Origin: an uncultured Eubacteriales bacterium
Lineage (GTDB): Bacteria; Bacillota; Clostridia; Christensenellales; Aristaeellaceae
Assembly: GCA_902765305.1 (NCBI GenBank)
Contig: CACWZI010000003.1
Location: 1 to 50,224 of the forward strand
Direction: 5' to 3'
DNA: 50,224 nt
Shown here in pieces: positions 15,566-23,844 of the stretch. Every line of letters begins with the position of its first letter. Within the stretch, counting starts at the first letter, position 1. Made by a program: the position numbers and the translations under genes. The notes below the pieces were generated by a model that made no database searches, was not told the origin of the DNA, and was given only the letters and a program-made list of their open reading frames with translations.

Positions 15566-17737
15566 TTACTTCGCCACAGCCGCAGCCTGCTTGCCGGCGA
15601 TCTCGCCGGAAACGAAGGTCCAACTCTGCGCCTGTCCGCCCCAGGGGGTGTAGGCCTTGCCGTCCTTGTTGCAGACGCCCTCGGAATCCTGGCCGACGGC
15701 GAACAGGTTGGCGATGGGGGTGCCGTCCTCGCGGAGCACGTTCATGTTCACGTCCACGTCCAGGCCGCCCACGGTGCCATAGGCCCAGCTGGTGCAGGGC
15801 ACGGCGTAGTAGACCGCGTCCTCGCCGTTCAGCGTCGCGGAAAGGGTGGCTTCGTCGCAGCCGATGGCCGCGGCCAGCGCGGCGACGCCGTCCGCCTTGA
15901 TGACGTCGCCGTAGGCTTCGCCCACGGACAGGATATCGTCGATGTCGGCCACCGGCGTGCCCGCCTCGGGCAGCGTGCCGCCCTGGGCCAGGAAGTTGGA
16001 GGTGGCGGCGGCCTGGGCCTCGCTCAGGCCCTTCTCGCGGATGGCGTCGATGTCGGCCTGGGTGTAGAGGTTGTAGTACATGAAGTTGGGCGCGAACACG
16101 ATCTCCACCTCGATGCCGTCGGCGGTGGTGCCGCTCTGGTTCACATTGCCCCAGGGCTCGCCGGTGGTGGTGATCATGGGCCGGTCGGTGGTCAGCGCCA
16201 GCGCGGTCAGTATCGCCTTCTGGTCAGCGGTCAGGTCGTCGGTGCGGATGATGTTCTTCACCTGGCTGATGTGTACCATGGGCAGCGTGCCCATCATGTA
16301 CAGCGCGCCGCCGGCGGACTGGCCCATCTTAATGCCGGCGCCCTTGTTCACGGTGTCGCCGATGGCGTTCACGGTGGAGCCCAGGTATTCCACCATCATC
16401 TCGTCGTTGCCCAGGAAGCCGCCGGTGGCGAGGATGATGGCCTTGCCGTAGATCTCGTAGGTGGTGCCGTCGTAATAGGTGGCCTTCACGCCGATGGCCT
16501 TGCCGTCGTCGTCAAAGATCAGGCTTTCGGCGGTCAGCTCGGTCATGTACCGGTTCTTTTCGTTCTTCGCGTTGGCGATGTCCAGCGCCCGCAGGAACTG
16601 GTAGGTCTTGTTGGGGCCGAGGATGTTCCAGGCGGTGTTGCCCTCGTCGGCGGTGTACACGCACCACTCCTTGTCCCATTCGGGCACCACGAAGCTGCCC
16701 AGCAGGCCCAGACCCTCGAACTCGAAGCCGAAGTTGTCCACGTAGTAGTCCAGTGCGGAGCCGGAGTTGTAGACGGCCTCGCGGATGACGTCGGCCTTCT
16801 CGTCGCCCTCCACATAGTCCATCCAGACCTTGTAGACGTCGTCGGGGTTGATGTAATCCTCGCCGTCGTTGAACTTCTCCTTCAGGTACCGGCTGTTCAG
16901 GGCCATCGGGCCGTAGGTGCAGACGGAGTTGCCGCCGATCTTGCCCGCCGCCTCGATGCCGAACACGGTCGCCCCCTGGTCGGCTGCCGCGCAGTAGGAG
17001 AACACGCCGGAGCCGCCCATGCCCACCACGATCACGTCGTAGTCCTCGATGACCACGGTGTCGTCCTTCTTGGGCACCTCGGCGTACCACTGGAGGCTGT
17101 CGCCGCCCGCCGCGTCGATGGCTGCCGCCACGGCGTTGCGGATGCCGTTTGAGGAAGTCGTCGCGCCGGTGATGGCGTCCACGGCCAGGGACTGGCTCTC
17201 GATGATGCGGGGGATCAGCAGCGCTTCGGCGGAGCCGAACCACTCGCCGGTCAGGCTGTCGGTCTCGGAGACGACCTTGATGTCGGTGATTTTGCCGTCT
17301 GACAGGGTGACCTCGGCGGTCAGGGGGCCGGTCAGGCCGAAGCTGGGTGCGGTGCCGGTGTAGGTGCCGTCGGCGACGGCGGTCTTTTCGGCGGCGGTGA
17401 CGCCCGCGGCCTGGTTCAGCGCGTCGGTCAGCGCCAGCTTCACGCCGGTGCTGGTCTCGGTGGCGCCGGTGACGCCGTCGATATCAGCGCCCTGCGCGGC
17501 CATGATCTGCTCGATCAGCGCGTCCTTCGCGGCGCCGCCGATCTCCGGGGTTTCATTGCTTACATCCAGATCCACGGCGGTGATGCCGGTTTCGTCCACG
17601 GTTACGGTGACCACAAGGCCGGCTTCATGGCCGGCGGCCTCCGCCGTGTAGGTGCCCGGCGTATACTCGGCGAGGGCGGCGGGGATGGCGCACGCCAGCA
17701 GAGCCAGCGTGAGCGCAAGGCAGCAAAGTCTCTTCAT
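15566..17737 (-). CDS. Exported flavin reductase (fumarate reductase-like) with two FMN-binding domains
   Basis: The protein has 723 residues. A Sec signal peptide (about 1-23, ending AIPAALA) is followed by two FMN-binding domains. Their flavinylation motifs are DGVTGATETS (87-96, target T93) and DAITGATTSS (187-196, target T193), the type modified by ApbE. The C-terminal 490 residues are the FAD-binding 2 domain (VVGMGGSG at 237-244; late FAD block NLFAVGQDSEGV). This is the FrdA/UrdA class, which reduces fumarate or related unsaturated acids outside the membrane with electrons delivered through covalent FMN. No heme motifs are seen. A Pro/TATAAT-type promoter lies upstream, and no partner or apbE gene is adjacent. 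The acceptor is unknown. Confidence 0.92.
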   Translation of the reverse strand: MKRLCCLALTLALLACAIPAALAEYTPGTYTAEAAGHEAGLVVTVTVDETGITAVDLDVSNETPEIGGAAKDALIEQIMAAQGADIDGVTGATETSTGVKLALTDALNQAAGVTAAEKTAVADGTYTGTAPSFGLTGPLTAEVTLSDGKITDIKVVSETDSLTGEWFGSAEALLIPRIIESQSLAVDAITGATTSSNGIRNAVAAAIDAAGGDSLQWYAEVPKKDDTVVIEDYDVIVVGMGGSGVFSYCAAADQGATVFGIEAAGKIGGNSVCTYGPMALNSRYLKEKFNDGEDYINPDDVYKVWMDYVEGDEKADVIREAVYNSGSALDYYVDNFGFEFEGLGLLGSFVVPEWDKEWCVYTADEGNTAWNILGPNKTYQFLRALDIANAKNEKNRYMTELTAESLIFDDDGKAIGVKATYYDGTTYEIYGKAIILATGGFLGNDEMMVEYLGSTVNAIGDTVNKGAGIKMGQSAGGALYMMGTLPMVHISQVKNIIRTDDLTADQKAILTALALTTDRPMITTTGEPWGNVNQSGTTADGIEVEIVFAPNFMYYNLYTQADIDAIREKGLSEAQAAATSNFLAQGGTLPEAGTPVADIDDILSVGEAYGDVIKADGVAALAAAIGCDEATLSATLNGEDAVYYAVPCTSWAYGTVGGLDVDVNMNVLREDGTPIANLFAVGQDSEGVCNKDGKAYTPWGGQAQSWTFVSGEIAGKQAAAVAK

Positions 17738-17772
17738 GGGGGTAACCTCCTTTGTTGATTTTTTTGTAAACC

Positions 17773-17802
17773 ATTATAACATACTGGAATGGTGGTTGTC
17801 CA
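17773..17802 (-). promoter_or_regulatory. Sigma-A promoter of the flavin reductase gene
   Basis: On the minus strand, TGGACA (17797-17802), an 18-base spacer and TATAAT (17773-17778) are followed by AAAGGAGG and the ATG at 17737. Confidence 0.85.
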
Positions 17803-17818
17803 TGATTTTTTTACGCTG

Positions 17819-19156
17819 TCAAATAGCCGCGCGTGCCGCCTTGCGTTGCGCTGAGGTGAAGAATACGATGGACAGCGCCGCGCCGACGATCCAGCCCACG
17901 GGCCAGGCGGACCATATGCCGCGATAGCCCATGCCGGGGGAGAGTATGAACGCGAAAACGATGCGCAGCACGAGGTCGGTGAAGGTGGCGATCATGAACT
18001 GCGTCATCAGTCCGGAGCCCCGCAGCACGCCGTCGGATACCAGCTTTGCCGCCACGACGAAGTAAAAAGGCGCGACGATGCGCAGAAAGGACACGCCGGA
18101 TTCCAGCGCCAGTCCCTCCGCGGATTTCAGGAACACGCTCACCAGCGCGGGTCCGGCGAAAAAGTACAGCGCCGTCAGCGGCAGGCACAGCATCCATACC
18201 AGCTTGAGTCCCGCCAAGAAGCCTGCCTGCACGCGCTCGGGCAGCTTTGCGCCGAGGTTTTGCGCCGTATAGCTGGAAATGCCGTTGCCCAGGGTGGTCA
18301 GCGATGTGATGACCATGTTGTTCAGCTTGATGGCGGCGGAGTAGCCGGCGATGACGCTGGAACCAAAGCCGTTGATGAGGCCCTGTATGATGATGTTGCC
18401 CACGGAGATGGAGCTCTGCTGGAGGATGCTGGGCACGGCGATGACCACCAGCTGCCGGAAGACGGGCAGCGAAAAGCGCGGCGCGGGAATGTCGGCGGGC
18501 AGGAACTTCAGGCGCTTGAATACAGCCAGTACCGCCAGCACCATGCTGACGGTCTGGCACAGGAAGGTCGCCCAGGCGACGCCCTCTACGCCCATGCCGA
18601 AGGTCGTGACGAACAGTATATCTACCAGTATGTTGGCGGTGGAGGAAGCGGCCAGGAATAAAAAAGGCGTGCGGGAATCCCCCAGCGCCGAGAAGATGCC
18701 GGTGGCGACGTTGTAGTAGAAAACCGCCGGCAGGCTTCCGACGTAGATCACGAGGTACAGTCTGGATGGCTCCATGATGTTCTGCGGCGTATGGATCGCC
18801 GTGAGCATCTGCCGGTTGAAGGCGAAGCCCAGCACCATCAGAATAAGGCACAGCGCGCCGCTTGCGATCAGCGTGGTCGAAACCGTCGTTCGGACCCCGG
18901 CATAATCCTTTCCGCCGAAATAACGCGCCGTCACCACCGAGCAGGCGATGTTGCAGCCGAAGGCAAAGGCGATGAAGATCAGCGTGATCTCATAGCTGTT
19001 GCCCACGGCGGCCAGCGCCTCCTCGCCGATAAATTTCCCGGCGACGAAGCTGTCGGCGATGTTGTACAGCTGCTGGAAGATGATGCTGCCAAACAGCGGC
19101 ATGCAGAAGCGCCAGAGTACGGAAGCCGGCTTTCCCACGGTCAGATCCCGGTTCAC
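17819..19156 (-). CDS. MATE family efflux transporter
   Basis: This 445-residue inner-membrane protein has about 12 hydrophobic segments and belongs to the MATE/MatE superfamily of Na+ or H+ coupled exporters. The N-terminal LWRFCMPLFGSIIFQQLYNI and the repeated half beginning near VIAVPSILQQSSISVGNI (the two MatE domains) are clear. Translation starts at GTG 19156 after AAAGAGGGAA. The gene ends 82 bp upstream of the flavin reductase ATG but has its own promoter, and the region between them carries that gene's promoter, so they are separate units on one strand. Substrates are unknown (drugs or metabolites). Confidence 0.93.
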   Translation of the reverse strand: MNRDLTVGKPASVLWRFCMPLFGSIIFQQLYNIADSFVAGKFIGEEALAAVGNSYEITLIFIAFAFGCNIACSVVTARYFGGKDYAGVRTTVSTTLIASGALCLILMVLGFAFNRQMLTAIHTPQNIMEPSRLYLVIYVGSLPAVFYYNVATGIFSALGDSRTPFLFLAASSTANILVDILFVTTFGMGVEGVAWATFLCQTVSMVLAVLAVFKRLKFLPADIPAPRFSLPVFRQLVVIAVPSILQQSSISVGNIIIQGLINGFGSSVIAGYSAAIKLNNMVITSLTTLGNGISSYTAQNLGAKLPERVQAGFLAGLKLVWMLCLPLTALYFFAGPALVSVFLKSAEGLALESGVSFLRIVAPFYFVVAAKLVSDGVLRGSGLMTQFMIATFTDLVLRIVFAFILSPGMGYRGIWSAWPVGWIVGAALSIVFFTSAQRKAARAAI

Positions 19157-19206
19157 ATTGATTCCCTCTTTTTCTGAATAGATACCTGCCTGATGAGACC
19201 CGAAAA

Positions 19207-19215
19207 ATTATAGCA
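19207..19215 (-). promoter_or_regulatory. Extended -10 promoter of the MATE gene
   Basis: Minus-strand TGCTATAAT is an extended -10 element, 50 bp upstream of GTG 19156. No good -35 is visible at 17 bases. Confidence 0.55.
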
Positions 19216-19277
19216 CACGCCCTCACGGGTGAAGTCACCGCGTTTGCGAAATTGGATGTGAAAATGGAGTTAATGTG

Positions 19278-19306
19278 TTGAAACTTTGGTTAGAAAATGC
19301 TATACT
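19278..19306 (+). promoter_or_regulatory. Sigma-A promoter of the cobalamin riboswitch transcript
   Basis: TTGAAA (19278-19283), 17 bases and TATACT (19301-19306) preceded by TGC form a good promoter. The RNA would start about 19313, just before the riboswitch. Confidence 0.85.
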
Positions 19307-19324
19307 GTAAAGTACAACAGAATA

Positions 19325-19512
19325 CACGGGTATTCACAGGTGCCGGATCGCCTGCAAACTGGTACAAGGCGGGCGATCAGGAGAATAGGGAACGGAGTGC
19401 AAGTCTCCGACAGGACCGCTGCTGTGAGGTGGAGCCGAAGCCATTTGCCATTGATCGAAAGATCGAGAAGGGGCGCAGGCGATGAAGCCGAGTCAGAAGA
19501 CCTGCCTGTGAA
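19325..19512 (+). promoter_or_regulatory. Cobalamin (B12) riboswitch
   Basis: The conserved core is present in order: an initial CAGGTGCC stem, AGAATAGGGAACGGAGTGCA, the CTCCGACAGGACCGCTGCTG segment, GCCATTG, GGGGCGCAGGCGATGAAGCC, and the B12 box region GCCGAGTCAGAAGACCTGCC (19487-19506). The next coding gene on this strand is the iron alcohol dehydrogenase, 535 bases away. Known B12 riboswitches lower expression when cobalamin binds. Here that would tie an alcohol dehydrogenase to B12 status. The expression platform is not evident. Confidence 0.9.
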
Positions 19513-20047
19513 AAACGCATATTTGGTTCTTCGGACTATGCGCACCGCCGCCCACGCGAAGCGGGTCGGCGGCAGCGCCGCGCTGGAATCCAAAGGATTC
19601 AGGGCGACAATCCCAATGGGATTGTCGGTCGGCCCATAAGGGCCGACTGGTGACGTTGGAAATCGAAGATTTACCGACGCACCACCACACCGGGCTGGTC
19701 GCGCCTGCCAAAGGCAACGGCGCGACTGCGATCAGGAACAATATGTCCCTTGCGCGACGGGTAACGCGGCTCTATCGCCGCGACGCTCGATGCGCGATTG
19801 CAAAACCGATCGGCGGGTCAATGATCTCGCGACGCCGCTCTTCGCAGAATGCGTCGGTTTCCCCAAACAAGCCGCACATCCACCGCAATCACATACACAG
19901 GACATGTTGGACGTTGATTCCGCGTGTTCTGTTTTTCTTTTGCGGCCTCCGGGCAGTGCCGATGCCTCAAGTAGACGTTTCCCCTTGTTTCGTCTGCGGG
20001 AGGCCGCGCAATCTCATACAACAGACGACTAAAGGAGGAAGATCATT
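19513..20047 (+). other. Long hairpin-rich leader between riboswitch and alcohol dehydrogenase
   Basis: No gene is supported. A series of short-loop hairpins follows: GAATCC-AAA-GGATTC, CGACAATCCCATGGGATTGTCG-type, GTCGGCCC-ATAA-GGGCCGAC, and GTCGCGCC...GGCGCGAC with an inner TGCC-AAA-GGCA. A long stem GCGGCCTCC/GGGAGGCCGC (about 19945-20013) follows just before the ADH ribosome site. That last stem could be a terminator or a structure that brings the leader together, but it has no T-run. The region may hold a degenerate repeat element. Confidence 0.55.
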
Positions 20048-21271
20048 ATGGCACGTTTTACTCTCCCCCGGGACATCTACTTCGGCAAGGGCGCTCTGGA
20101 GAATCTGAAGAGCCTGAAGGGCAAGAAGGCCATCATCTGCGTGGGCGGCGGTTCCATGAAGCGCTTTGGCTTCCTGGACCGCGCGAAGAAGTACCTCGAG
20201 GAGGCCGGCATGGAGGTCGCGCTGTTCGAGGGCATCGAGAGCGATCCTTCCGTGGATACCGTGATGAAGGGCGCGAAGGTCATGCAGGACTTCGGCCCCG
20301 ACTGGATCGTGGCCATCGGTGGCGGTAGCCCCATCGACGCAGCCAAGGCCATGTGGATCAAGTATGAGTACCCGGAGTGCACCTTCGAGGACATGTGCAA
20401 GGTGTTCGGCATCCCCGAGCTGCGGCGCAAGGCCCACTTCTGCGCGGTGTCCAGCACCAGCGGCACGGCCACCGAGGTGACCGCGTTCTCCATCATCACC
20501 GATTACAACAAGGGCATCAAGTATCCCATCGCGGACTTTGAGATTACCCCCGACGTGGCCATCGTCGATCCCGAGCTGGCCGAGACCATGCCCAAGAAGC
20601 TGGTGGCCCACACCGGCATGGACGCCATGACCCACGCCATCGAGGCCTATGTGTCCACCGCCAACAGCGATTACACCGACCCGCTGGCCATCCACGCCAT
20701 CGAGATGATCATGAAGGACCTGGTGCCCAGCTACAACGGCGACATGACCGCCCGCGACCACATGCACGACGCCCAGTGCCTGGCCGGCATGGCGTTCTCC
20801 AACGCGCTGCTGGGCATCGTCCACTCCATGGCCCACAAGACCGGCGCGATCTTCGCCGACTATGGCGCCCACATCATCCACGGCGCGGCCAACGCCATGT
20901 ACCTGCCGAAGGTCATCGCGTTCAACGCCAAGGACGCAACCGCGAAGAAGCGCTACGGCGTGATCGTGGACTACATGGGCATCGCGGACAAGGCCGATTC
21001 CGACGACGTGAAGGTCGAAAAGCTGATCGCTTTCCTGCGGGGCATGAACGACCAGCTGAACATTCCGCACTGCATCAAGAACTACGGCGCGGACAGCTAT
21101 CCCTGCGAGCAGGGCTTTGTGCCGGAGGACGTGTTCCTTGAGCGGCTGCCGGAGATCGCGAAGAACGCCATCGCCGACGCCTGCACCGGCTCCAACCCCC
21201 GCCAGCCCAGCCAGGAGGAGATGGAGAAGCTGCTCAAGTGCTGCTATTACGACACCGAGGTGGACTTCTAA
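20048..21271 (+). CDS. Iron-containing alcohol dehydrogenase
   Basis: This 407-residue group III (Fe-dependent) alcohol dehydrogenase interconverts alcohols or diols and aldehydes or ketones with NAD(P)H. The nucleotide-binding VAIGGGSPIDAAKAMW, the GTATEVTAF segment, and the metal-binding stretches PKKLVAHTGMDAMTHAIEAY and SNALLGIVHSMAHKTG are all present. The metal ligands D, H, H and H in those stretches are all in place. ATG 20048 follows AAAGGAGG. The gene is far downstream of a cobalamin riboswitch, which fits, by inference, diol or ethanolamine-type metabolism that uses B12 enzymes, though no such enzyme gene is in the window. The substrate is otherwise open (butanol, 1,3-propanediol, lactaldehyde). 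Confidence 0.95.
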   Translation: MARFTLPRDIYFGKGALENLKSLKGKKAIICVGGGSMKRFGFLDRAKKYLEEAGMEVALFEGIESDPSVDTVMKGAKVMQDFGPDWIVAIGGGSPIDAAKAMWIKYEYPECTFEDMCKVFGIPELRRKAHFCAVSSTSGTATEVTAFSIITDYNKGIKYPIADFEITPDVAIVDPELAETMPKKLVAHTGMDAMTHAIEAYVSTANSDYTDPLAIHAIEMIMKDLVPSYNGDMTARDHMHDAQCLAGMAFSNALLGIVHSMAHKTGAIFADYGAHIIHGAANAMYLPKVIAFNAKDATAKKRYGVIVDYMGIADKADSDDVKVEKLIAFLRGMNDQLNIPHCIKNYGADSYPCEQGFVPEDVFLERLPEIAKNAIADACTGSNPRQPSQEEMEKLLKCCYYDTEVDF

Positions 21272-21545
21272 AACAAAGCAGGAATCAATATGGCAGAATC
21301 GCCTATGTGCGGTCCTGCCATATTTGCAATCGCTACGGTCACCGGCGCGGAAGCCGTGCTTTCCGTGTGATTGCCGTCGCCTGCCACTTTATACCAGACA
21401 TAATAGGTTCCCGCGTCGGTTTTTGCAGGGATGGATGTGATATAAAGGGATTCATCCGTCGGTGCTTTGTTCTCGGTGGTCACGGCGCAATAAAGTGTGC
21501 CGTCTGTTGCTGTATACTGCCTGCCGTGATGGTAACGTCATATGA
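21268..21545 (-). pseudogene. Fragment of a surface protein Ig-like (MBG-type) repeat domain
   Basis: The frame reads TDGTLYCAVTTENKAPTDES, then IPAKTDAGTYYVWYKVAGDG and NHTESTASAPVTVAIA. This is the ending of a bacterial Ig-like repeat from large clostridial cell-surface proteins. A YDVTITAG piece of the same repeat sits just upstream in another frame, so there is a frameshift at about 21520-21530. There is no start codon with a ribosome site, no signal peptide, and no cell-wall anchor. The frame ends 1 bp from the alcohol dehydrogenase stop, on the opposite strand. It is a remnant of a much larger gene. Confidence 0.7.
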
Positions 21546-21748
21546 GGCTGCCGACCTATTATGGTTCCTGTATCCACCGTGTGGCCGACGTGCAAAGCAC
21601 GCAGAGGTGGTTTGGGTGACATCCACCGCTCTGTCTGCTTCTCCACGGATGCACACACTGTGCCCATCCTCTTCCTGCCGGAGAGTAGGATGGGCACGGA
21701 AGGGTAGTAGAAAAGTTGGTTGAGATTAGGGGGGTACATTCCTTTATT
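21546..21748. other. Intergenic region between adhesin fragment and glycosyltransferase
   Basis: No gene is supported. A hairpin TGCCCATCCT/AGGATGGGCA lies at about 21660-21698. The stretch may contain more degenerate surface-protein sequence, but I could not align it. Confidence 0.35.
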
Positions 21749-22804
21749 TCAAGTCTTATATCTGGCACGGAACTTCCGATACATCTTATGCCTGATTCGT
21801 GCCTTGATCACCCTCGCAACAAATCGATAGTAATCCTTTCTGTCCAGATGATCCTTCATCCATTTCCATACGAGTTTATCTTCTTTGGTTCTGTTTTGTG
21901 TTCCTTCAAGGTGATAACCTGCAGTAATTGACATGTTTCTATAATGCCATTCCTTTGGGTCATCCAACAGTCCCGCTTTCATAGCTCTTTGATAAATGTC
22001 CTCTTTTGATTTTAAATTCGCTATGATAAATCCAGGAAGTGTGTTCCCAGTAATGTTACCTGTATGAAATCGATATACCCCTACAGCTTGATTGATGGTA
22101 TATACATTCCCTTTTCCAAACAACCCAAACAGAAATAAAGACGTGTCATTGAAACATAGTAATTCCTCATAATGTATAGTTTTAAGCGCAGTACTTTTCA
22201 AAGACATTGTCAATATCCCCGGTTTTCTGTATCTTCCCATAAAGCCATTCAAGTACTCTCGGGAACCCAACACCTCCGGCGTATTCAATTCAAGAAACTT
22301 ATATACACCATCCCGTTCAAAGTGCAGAATCATTGCCGCAATTGTCATTGTACAGTCAGAGTGGTTTTTATACAATTGATTTAGTCTGGAGAAATACGTT
22401 GGCTCAATAAAATAGTCATCGTCATCTGCAAAAATGATGATATCTCCTGACGCCTTTAAATATGCTCGTTTCTTACTTTCACTGGCTCCCAAATTTCTCT
22501 CATTCACAAAATAGATGATATTGAGATCCAGATTCTCTGCTTCATATTGCTTTACAGCCTTTTCTGTATCATCGTCTGAAGCATCATCAGCAATGATAAT
22601 CTCATGATTTTGATACTGCTGCATCTTAATGGAATCCAAAAGCTGAATCAGAAAAGCATGCCTCCTGTATGTGGAAATCAAAACAGAAATTTTTAGTCCA
22701 CTTTCTATTTCAGAATCATTCTCCACTTTACCTTCTATTAATTTTACATACGCTGAACGGCTTATCTTCTCTTCATCCAGCATCTTCTTTAACACTTTAT
22801 CCAT
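21749..22804 (-). CDS. Glycosyltransferase family 2 protein
   Basis: This 351-residue cytoplasmic GT-A fold enzyme makes surface polysaccharide. It has VLISTYRRHAFLIQLLDSIK (41-60), nucleotide-sugar site IIADDASDDDT (70-80), the NERNLGASESKKRAYLKASG block and metal-binding FADDDDYFIEP (125-135). The C-terminal 60 residues are basic (VIKARIRHKMYRKFRARYK) and may touch the membrane. The gene is clearly AT-rich with A/T-ending codons, unlike its GC-rich neighbours. This and the truncated flippase beside it point to horizontal transfer of a capsule or exopolysaccharide fragment. The donor and product sugar are unknown. No ribosome site is evident before ATG 22804, which sits 6 bp after the flippase stop. 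Confidence 0.88.
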   Translation of the reverse strand: MDKVLKKMLDEEKISRSAYVKLIEGKVENDSEIESGLKISVLISTYRRHAFLIQLLDSIKMQQYQNHEIIIADDASDDDTEKAVKQYEAENLDLNIIYFVNERNLGASESKKRAYLKASGDIIIFADDDDYFIEPTYFSRLNQLYKNHSDCTMTIAAMILHFERDGVYKFLELNTPEVLGSREYLNGFMGRYRKPGILTMSLKSTALKTIHYEELLCFNDTSLFLFGLFGKGNVYTINQAVGVYRFHTGNITGNTLPGFIIANLKSKEDIYQRAMKAGLLDDPKEWHYRNMSITAGYHLEGTQNRTKEDKLVWKWMKDHLDRKDYYRFVARVIKARIRHKMYRKFRARYKT

Positions 22805-22810
22805 TACATT

Positions 22811-23543
22811 TCATCCATTTTTCAAAATACTACCTTTGATAAACCGTATACCATGCGTAAACTCTTTCGTCCGACAGGTACATATTACAAATACCAGAAT
22901 CGAAACAAGTGCTGAAATAATGAAGTTATGAAGCACTGTTATGAAACCACGATCTGGACTTAATCTACACAATGCCAATGATATTATGCATGAAATAGCT
23001 GTCGCCATGAAATACAATCCTGTGTTTAGGTAGTAACCTCGTGGGCTGCTTTTCAAACAATATTTAAACACCACAACCGTCTCATAAATAAAGCCAAAGA
23101 AAATGCAGGCTATTGATGAAATAATAGCTCCATTAATCCCTATTGTTCTCAGTAGAATCAAATCGATTACCAGATCAATTACAATCTGGAAATAAGGCTT
23201 TAGTACATCCTTCTCCCATAATCCAGCTGCATCCTTGAAGAGCAAACCAACATTCTTGATCTTGACTATGAAAAAATAAAGGGTAAAGAGTACGACTGAG
23301 CTAAACGGAAGAAGTGAATTGTCACCAACCCATACCTTTATAAACGGCTGATACATATTAAGCAGACTTGTGCAGCAAAAACAAACACCAAATGCAATAT
23401 AGAAATGCATATTATTGAACAAGCCATTGATCTCTGACTGATCTTTTTTAATGATATAATTGCCTACAATAGATGTCAGGCCATTCGTCAGCATAAGAAA
23501 CAGTCCTGACAGTGCTGTGAATATATAGAAATAATTGTTATAA
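22811..23543 (-). pseudogene. 5'-truncated polysaccharide flippase (Wzx/RfbX-type)
   Basis: The frame continues upstream of the first ATG (23494) as YNNYFYIFTALSGLFL, a typical mid-protein segment of O-antigen flippases, and stops being homologous at 23543. What remains is about 240 codons with roughly 6 to 7 hydrophobic segments, half of the normal 450-500 residues. The N-terminal half is missing at a point where a palindromic repeat (23544-23613) begins. The gene is AT-rich like the neighbouring glycosyltransferase. The protein is very probably not functional. Confidence 0.8.
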
Positions 23544-23613
23544 CACGTGGGGACGGTTCTCTGTGCGCTCCTCTGACTCCCAAACTGTCAACACAGAGAA
23601 CCGTCCCCGCATG
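23544..23613. repeat. REP-like palindrome at the flippase breakpoint
   Basis: A 22-base left arm (23544-23565, core GTGGGGACGGTTCTCTGTG) pairs with 23592-23613 (CACAGAGAACCGTCCCC), with a few mismatches at the outer end and a 26-base loop. From memory, GGGGACGGTTCTCTGTG palindromes are common in Firmicutes, often near IS200-like REP-associated transposases; none is visible here. It touches the broken end of the flippase gene. Confidence 0.8.
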
Positions 23614-23793
23614 TTTTTTAAATGCCTTCTGTCAACCCATTTCCTGCCAAAAGCTCCGCTGCCGTGCCCGCATGTTGGATTGGTGGGGGATTGCCGGGGG
23701 AGGATGTGATGGAGTAGATCCCCGACGACGCAGAATAAAGGCGACAGGCTCTCCGCCGCATTTTGATATTCTCTTACCAAGCGGCTTTTCGTC

Positions 23794-23822
23794 TTGCAAT
23801 TTGCATAACATCGTAGTACAAT
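23794..23822 (+). promoter_or_regulatory. Sigma-A promoter of the relB/relE pair
   Basis: TTGCAA (23794-23799), 17 bases and TACAAT (23817-23822) form a near-consensus promoter. The -10 covers ATG 23821, so the antitoxin must start later, at 23845. Confidence 0.8.
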
Positions 23823-23844
23823 GGGTGTGAAAGGTGGTGTTTCC

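Noticed and set aside
19650-20108. 152-codon open frame overlapping the alcohol dehydrogenase start
   Set aside because: It runs through the hairpin array and into the dehydrogenase gene in the wrong frame, lacks a ribosome site and shows no recognisable domain.
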